A stretch of DNA of 64,000 nucleotides. Source: Enterosoma sp964427595. Lineage in GTDB: Bacteria > Bacillota_I > Bacilli_A > RFN20 > CAG-288. The stretch spans positions 10,209 through 74,208 of the forward strand of contig CAYRUQ010000004.1 in NCBI GenBank assembly GCA_964427595.1, given 5' to 3'. The translations under genes were made by a program, and so were the position numbers. Under the pieces are notes generated by a model. It saw only the letters and a list, made by a program, of their open reading frames with translations. It had not been told where the DNA came from and searched no databases. Shown in pieces: positions 60,604 through 64,000 of the stretch; within the stretch, counting starts at the first letter, position 1; every line of letters starts with the position of its first letter.

Positions 60604-62004
60604 ATGGTCACATATCATCATATTGACAAGTGGGCTTATGCTAACCTCGACATGATTGAGGAGGCCCTTGAAAAAAAGCAAAAAGCCATCGTCTTCATCG
60701 CTGGCGCATCTAGCTCTGGTAAGTCTTATTTAGCTAGGTATCTTCATGATGTTTTAAGACAGAACGGGCATCGCTCTGTCATCATTTCCCTTGACCAATA
60801 TAACAGGGGTCTCTCTGGTATCATCCCTGATAAAGTCAAAGATAACTATTTTGATGGTTACATCGATCATCTTGATGAGATTAAATCAATAATCAAAGAC
60901 ATCATCATCGATATTCCCTTTGATAAAAAATACGATGAAAAAGCCTTATCTCTAATCAAAGAAAAAATCAGTGGCTACTTCTCTGAAAGTGATTTAAATA
61001 ATTTTTTAAGAGGTCTTAATGAAGAATGGAAAGTCGTCAACTTTGATGAACCTTCCGTCTATGATTTAAAAGAAGCTGCTGGTGATGTTAAAAAGCTCTT
61101 TGATGGCGGTGTGATAACGGCTAAGAACTATTCGAAAGTCGTATCAGAGAGAGTTCCTACCGGTGAAGTGATGAGCGGAGATGACTATGAGGTCATCATT
61201 GTCGAGGGTATTTACGCTCTTGATAATGACATGGTCAATGAGTTTAAATCCTCTCCTTATGTCATCCGTGATTTCATCGATGGTAATGCGAAGTCTCTCT
61301 TTGTCAGAAGAATCGTCAGAGATGCTAAAGCCACTTCGGCTGATAATGTCTTCACCATCTCAATCTACTTCAAATTCATCGTCAAATCTTATAAAGAGAC
61401 GATCTTCCCTAATAGACTCAACGCTGACATCATTCTTTATAACGATATGACGTTTAGCGAGTTAAGAGCAGGCGAGCTTTATACGACTAAAGAAGAGATA
61501 AGATTCACTGATAAGGATCTATTTGAAACATTATTAAAAAATAGTCAGATTCAAGAGACCATCTACCAAAGAGACATCTATTTCAATGCACCTGGTGAGA
61601 ATCTTCTAGCTAATAATGTCTTGAGACTGAGATGTCTATCAAATGACAAAGGAAAGACTTATACACTTTCTTCTTTGGTTCATAAAGGAAGCCCTAAAGT
61701 CAGAAAAGATAACAAGATCATCCGTCCTATCAATGTCCTTCTTAGAGAAGGAGAAGTCAACAAGGTTTGGAAAGATGAAGGTGAATGTTTAAGAGATTTC
61801 TTGATCGGTGGTTTTTTAATCGGCCCTGTTCAAAGAAAGATCAAGTATCGTCTCACTTATCAAGGTCTATCTCTTGTCGTCAGAGAAGTAGAAGGAGATA
61901 GCTATAGAATCGAGTTTGCAAGAGAGACTCCTCAAAAAGTCGTCAAAGCTTTCGCTAATGCTATCGAAGAACATCGTTTGCCTGAAAAGATTGAACTTTC
62001 CTAA
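60604..62004 (+). CDS. Uridine kinase-like P-loop kinase fused to a CYTH domain
   Basis: This 466-residue protein has an N-terminal uridine-kinase/phosphoribulokinase-type domain (Walker A GASSSGKS at 34-41; SLDQYNRG lid; IIVEGIYAL; RRIVRDAKATSAD). A C-terminal CYTH/adenylate-cyclase-IV-like domain from about residue 320 carries YQRDIYFNAPG, NVLRLRCLS, SSLVHKG and a basic IKYRLTYQ. CYTH proteins act on triphosphates or polyphosphate, and the same fusion order occurs in plant TTM1/TTM2. ATG 60604 is two bases after the upstream stop; no clear ribosome-binding site, so coupling is likely. Substrate unknown. Confidence 0.85.
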   Translation: MVTYHHIDKWAYANLDMIEEALEKKQKAIVFIAGASSSGKSYLARYLHDVLRQNGHRSVIISLDQYNRGLSGIIPDKVKDNYFDGYIDHLDEIKSIIKDIIIDIPFDKKYDEKALSLIKEKISGYFSESDLNNFLRGLNEEWKVVNFDEPSVYDLKEAAGDVKKLFDGGVITAKNYSKVVSERVPTGEVMSGDDYEVIIVEGIYALDNDMVNEFKSSPYVIRDFIDGNAKSLFVRRIVRDAKATSADNVFTISIYFKFIVKSYKETIFPNRLNADIILYNDMTFSELRAGELYTTKEEIRFTDKDLFETLLKNSQIQETIYQRDIYFNAPGENLLANNVLRLRCLSNDKGKTYTLSSLVHKGSPKVRKDNKIIRPINVLLREGEVNKVWKDEGECLRDFLIGGFLIGPVQRKIKYRLTYQGLSLVVREVEGDSYRIEFARETPQKVVKAFANAIEEHRLPEKIELS

Positions 62005-62044
62005 ATAAAACAATTCTCATCTAAGTTCGTCATTTATTTTTAGC

Positions 62045-62050
62045 TATAAT
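62045..62050 (+). promoter_or_regulatory. tRNA-Arg -10 box
   Basis: TATAAT nine bases before the tRNA; the -35 is not clear. Confidence 0.6.
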
Positions 62051-62059
62051 TTTTCTGTT

Positions 62060-62134
62060 GGCCCAATAGCTCAGCCCGGATAGAGCATCAGTCTTCGAAA
62101 CTGAGTGTCGAAGGTTCAAATCCTTCTTGGGTCG
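62060..62134 (+). tRNA. tRNA-Arg (TCG)
   Basis: Acceptor GGCCCAA/TTGGGTC (one G-T pair), D stem GCTC/GAGC, anticodon arm TCAGT-CTTCGAA-ACTGA (anticodon TCG), T arm GAAGG/CCTTC and discriminator G. CCA is not encoded; a T-run follows directly and may help termination. Confidence 0.95.
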
Positions 62135-62210
62135 TTTTTTATTTATTTTCAAAGAAGATTAAAATCTTTTGTTGTGCTAATATAAACAAAATTTAGAAAA
62201 GGAGATAAAA

Positions 62211-63980
62211 ATGAATCATAACTGGGATCTATCAAACCTATATACAAGTGATGAAGCTTATGAGAAAGACCTTCAAGAATTCAAAGACATCATCCCTCAA
62301 TTCGCTTCTTTTAAAGGAAAGCTTTCTGACGATGATGCTTTAGTCTCTTTCTTCAATTTACAGTTGAAAATCGAGCTTCTCGTCAATCGTCTTTATGCTT
62401 ATGCCGCTTCCATCGCTGACTTAGATAGAAGAAATACGAAGAGTGTCGCTAGAGAGAATGAACTTGTCTCTCTTTTAAGAGAACTCAATTCTGTCACCTC
62501 TTATGCTGATCCGGAGATCATCTCCCTTGGAAAAGAGAGAATGGATAAGTTCTTCGCTTCTCATCCTGAACAAAGTCAATTTGATTTCCACATCCAAAAG
62601 CTCTTTGATGGACAAACTCATGTTTTATCCAGTGATAAAGAGAAGATCATCGCTGATTACTCTGCTTTCTCTTCAGTCGGTTCTAATCTCTACTCTGTCT
62701 TAAGCGTAGGTGATTATGCACCTTCCTCTTGTACTTTATCAGATGGAAGAGAAGTGACTGTCTCCACCGCTAACTGGACTACATTAATCATGAAAGAAGA
62801 GAAACAAGAAGATAGAAAAGCTATCTTTGATACTCTTTATTCTTATTTTAATAAGCATAAGAACACTTATGCAGAAATCTATAACTTCGGTGTTCAAGAA
62901 CAGTTAGGAACGATGAAGACTAGAGGTTATAACTCGATTTTAGAAGAACATCTTGATAAGAATCAGATTCCTAAGGAAGTCTTCCTCAACTTGATTAAAG
63001 TCGCTCATGAAGGTAGTGATAGCCTTAAGAAATACTATGAGATCAGAAGAAAACACCTCGGACTTGAAAAACATCGCTCTTATGATCGTTTCTTACCTTT
63101 AGCTAAGAGCGAGACCAAAGTTTCTTACGAAGAAGCAAGAGATATCTTCTTTGATTCGATTGCTCACTTCTCTCAAGACTATCAAGATAAAGCTAGAGAA
63201 GTCACCGCTGAAGGCATGGTTGATGTTGATCCTAAAGATGGAAAGAGAACCGGTGCTTACTCGAGAGGTGGCGGAAACCTCAAACCGATGATTCTTCTCA
63301 ATTTCCAAGGAACTCTTGAAGATGTCTTTACTCTCGCTCATGAAGCCGGCCACTCTATCCACACTCTTTATAGTGAAGAAGCTCAACCGGTCATGAAACA
63401 AGACTATACGATCTTCGTCGCCGAGATCGCATCCACCTTCAATGAACATAATCTTCTTGATTATCTCCTTAAGAAAGATTCTCTTTCTAAAGAAGATAAG
63501 ATCGTCTTACTGCAGAAATCAATCGATGAAATCGTCGGCACTTTCTATCGTCAAACTCTCTTTGCAGAGTATGAATATAAAGCTAGTCAAATCGTTGAAA
63601 ATGGCGGAAACCTCGATTGTGAGACTCTCTCTAACATCATGGTTGAACTCTACAAAGATTATTATGGAATTGATATCAGTGAAGAGGTCTATAAACCATT
63701 AGTATGGTGTTATATCCCTCATCTTTTCTACACTCCTTTCTATGTTTATCAATATGCGACTAGCTTCGCTGCTTCTTTAGAACTCTATTCAAGAGTTAAA
63801 GATAATGTTCCTGGTGCATTTGAAAAGCACATCTCCTTACTTCGTTCCGGAGATAGTGATTATCCGATCGCTGAAGTTCAAGCTGCTGGTGTTGATTTGA
63901 CTACACCTGAACCTTTCTTAGCCGTCGTCAAGAGAATGGATACTCTTGTTCAAGAACTTGACGAACTATTAAAAGATTAA
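62211..63980 (+). CDS. pepF: Oligoendopeptidase F (M3 family)
   Basis: This cytoplasmic zinc peptidase degrades short peptides. The 589-residue protein has the zinc motif HEAGHS (in TLAHEAGHSIHTLYS), the third ligand region FVAEIASTFNE, and the M3 C-terminus with YQYATSFAAS. Length is typical (about 600). AAAGGAG precedes ATG 62211. It ends 20 bases before the window edge. Confidence 0.96.
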   Translation: MNHNWDLSNLYTSDEAYEKDLQEFKDIIPQFASFKGKLSDDDALVSFFNLQLKIELLVNRLYAYAASIADLDRRNTKSVARENELVSLLRELNSVTSYADPEIISLGKERMDKFFASHPEQSQFDFHIQKLFDGQTHVLSSDKEKIIADYSAFSSVGSNLYSVLSVGDYAPSSCTLSDGREVTVSTANWTTLIMKEEKQEDRKAIFDTLYSYFNKHKNTYAEIYNFGVQEQLGTMKTRGYNSILEEHLDKNQIPKEVFLNLIKVAHEGSDSLKKYYEIRRKHLGLEKHRSYDRFLPLAKSETKVSYEEARDIFFDSIAHFSQDYQDKAREVTAEGMVDVDPKDGKRTGAYSRGGGNLKPMILLNFQGTLEDVFTLAHEAGHSIHTLYSEEAQPVMKQDYTIFVAEIASTFNEHNLLDYLLKKDSLSKEDKIVLLQKSIDEIVGTFYRQTLFAEYEYKASQIVENGGNLDCETLSNIMVELYKDYYGIDISEEVYKPLVWCYIPHLFYTPFYVYQYATSFAASLELYSRVKDNVPGAFEKHISLLRSGDSDYPIAEVQAAGVDLTTPEPFLAVVKRMDTLVQELDELLKD

Positions 63981-64000
63981 TTGCTCGAATAATAAAATAG

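Overview
The window reads as a chromosomal segment of a low-GC Bacillota, probably an uncultured gut or host-associated lineage on the Erysipelotrichales/RF39/Mollicutes-like side of Bacilli. The evidence is a rough GC in the high 30s by eye, strong Shine-Dalgarno sites, Bacillota-type regulation (a CIRCE operator, cre-like boxes, a LytTR two-component pair, a preQ1 riboswitch) and genes such as an RNase J paralog and a QueT transporter. TGA is a normal stop. The taxonomy is inference. There are no rRNA genes, phages, insertion sequences or CRISPR arrays.

Layout. 1-5.7 kb: a membrane protein and a split acyl-CoA dehydratase activase. 5.7-11.7 kb: an unknown gene, CIRCE-controlled clpB, an alpha/beta hydrolase and tyrS. 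11.7-13.8 kb: a cluster of small membrane/secreted proteins recalling halves of GspF/TadB/TadC, plus a helix-turn-helix-like protein. 13.9-21.9 kb: a minus-strand run Sel1 protein, XPD/DinG-like helicase, lepA, a degenerate Fic protein, a small membrane protein and hemW. 22-26.3 kb: tRNA-Phe, an AAA_14/DUF4143 ATPase behind three identical 17-bp repeats, acetolactate decarboxylase, an unknown protein, rubredoxin and queT under a preQ1 riboswitch. 26.3-33.4 kb: a LytTR response regulator and GHKL kinase followed by a very large, circularly permuted GH3 membrane protein, a four-TM partner, an esterase lipoprotein and a second four-TM protein. 33.4-45.8 kb: rarA, dtd-mnmA, rpsU, a secreted protein, tkt, an independent small RNA, and the trmL-pepP-proS-degenerate GGDEF/EAL operon divergent from acpP. 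45.8-53.6 kb: tRNA-Asn, tRNA-Glu, a divergent EF-G paralog, flavin reductase, rpsT, holA, ppiase, gpmA, DUF47/Pit. 54-64 kb: deoC, an RNase J2-like protein, aguA-aguB-xth, a DJ-1/CvpA-like/P-loop-kinase-CYTH operon, tRNA-Arg and pepF.

How it works together. Most genes are housekeeping (translation, tRNA modification, DNA replication and repair, central metabolism). The most system-like accessory unit is 26.3-33.4 kb: a 14-bp direct repeat with 21-bp period, the spacing used by LytTR regulators, lies just upstream of a promoter with a poor -35 in front of the permuted GH3 gene. This suggests that the kinase/regulator pair switches on the membrane-anchored GH3, its small membrane partner and possibly the esterase. 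The other notable signal is a roughly 170-nt RNA at 39771-39939 (minus strand) with its own promoter, pairing ends and terminator.

Recurring oddities are several apparently leaderless genes (ATG/GTG 6-10 nt after the -10 box) and a set of conserved-looking proteins that have lost catalytic residues: the Fic-like protein, the EF-G paralog, RNase J, the GGDEF/EAL protein, and the HIGH motif of TyrRS.
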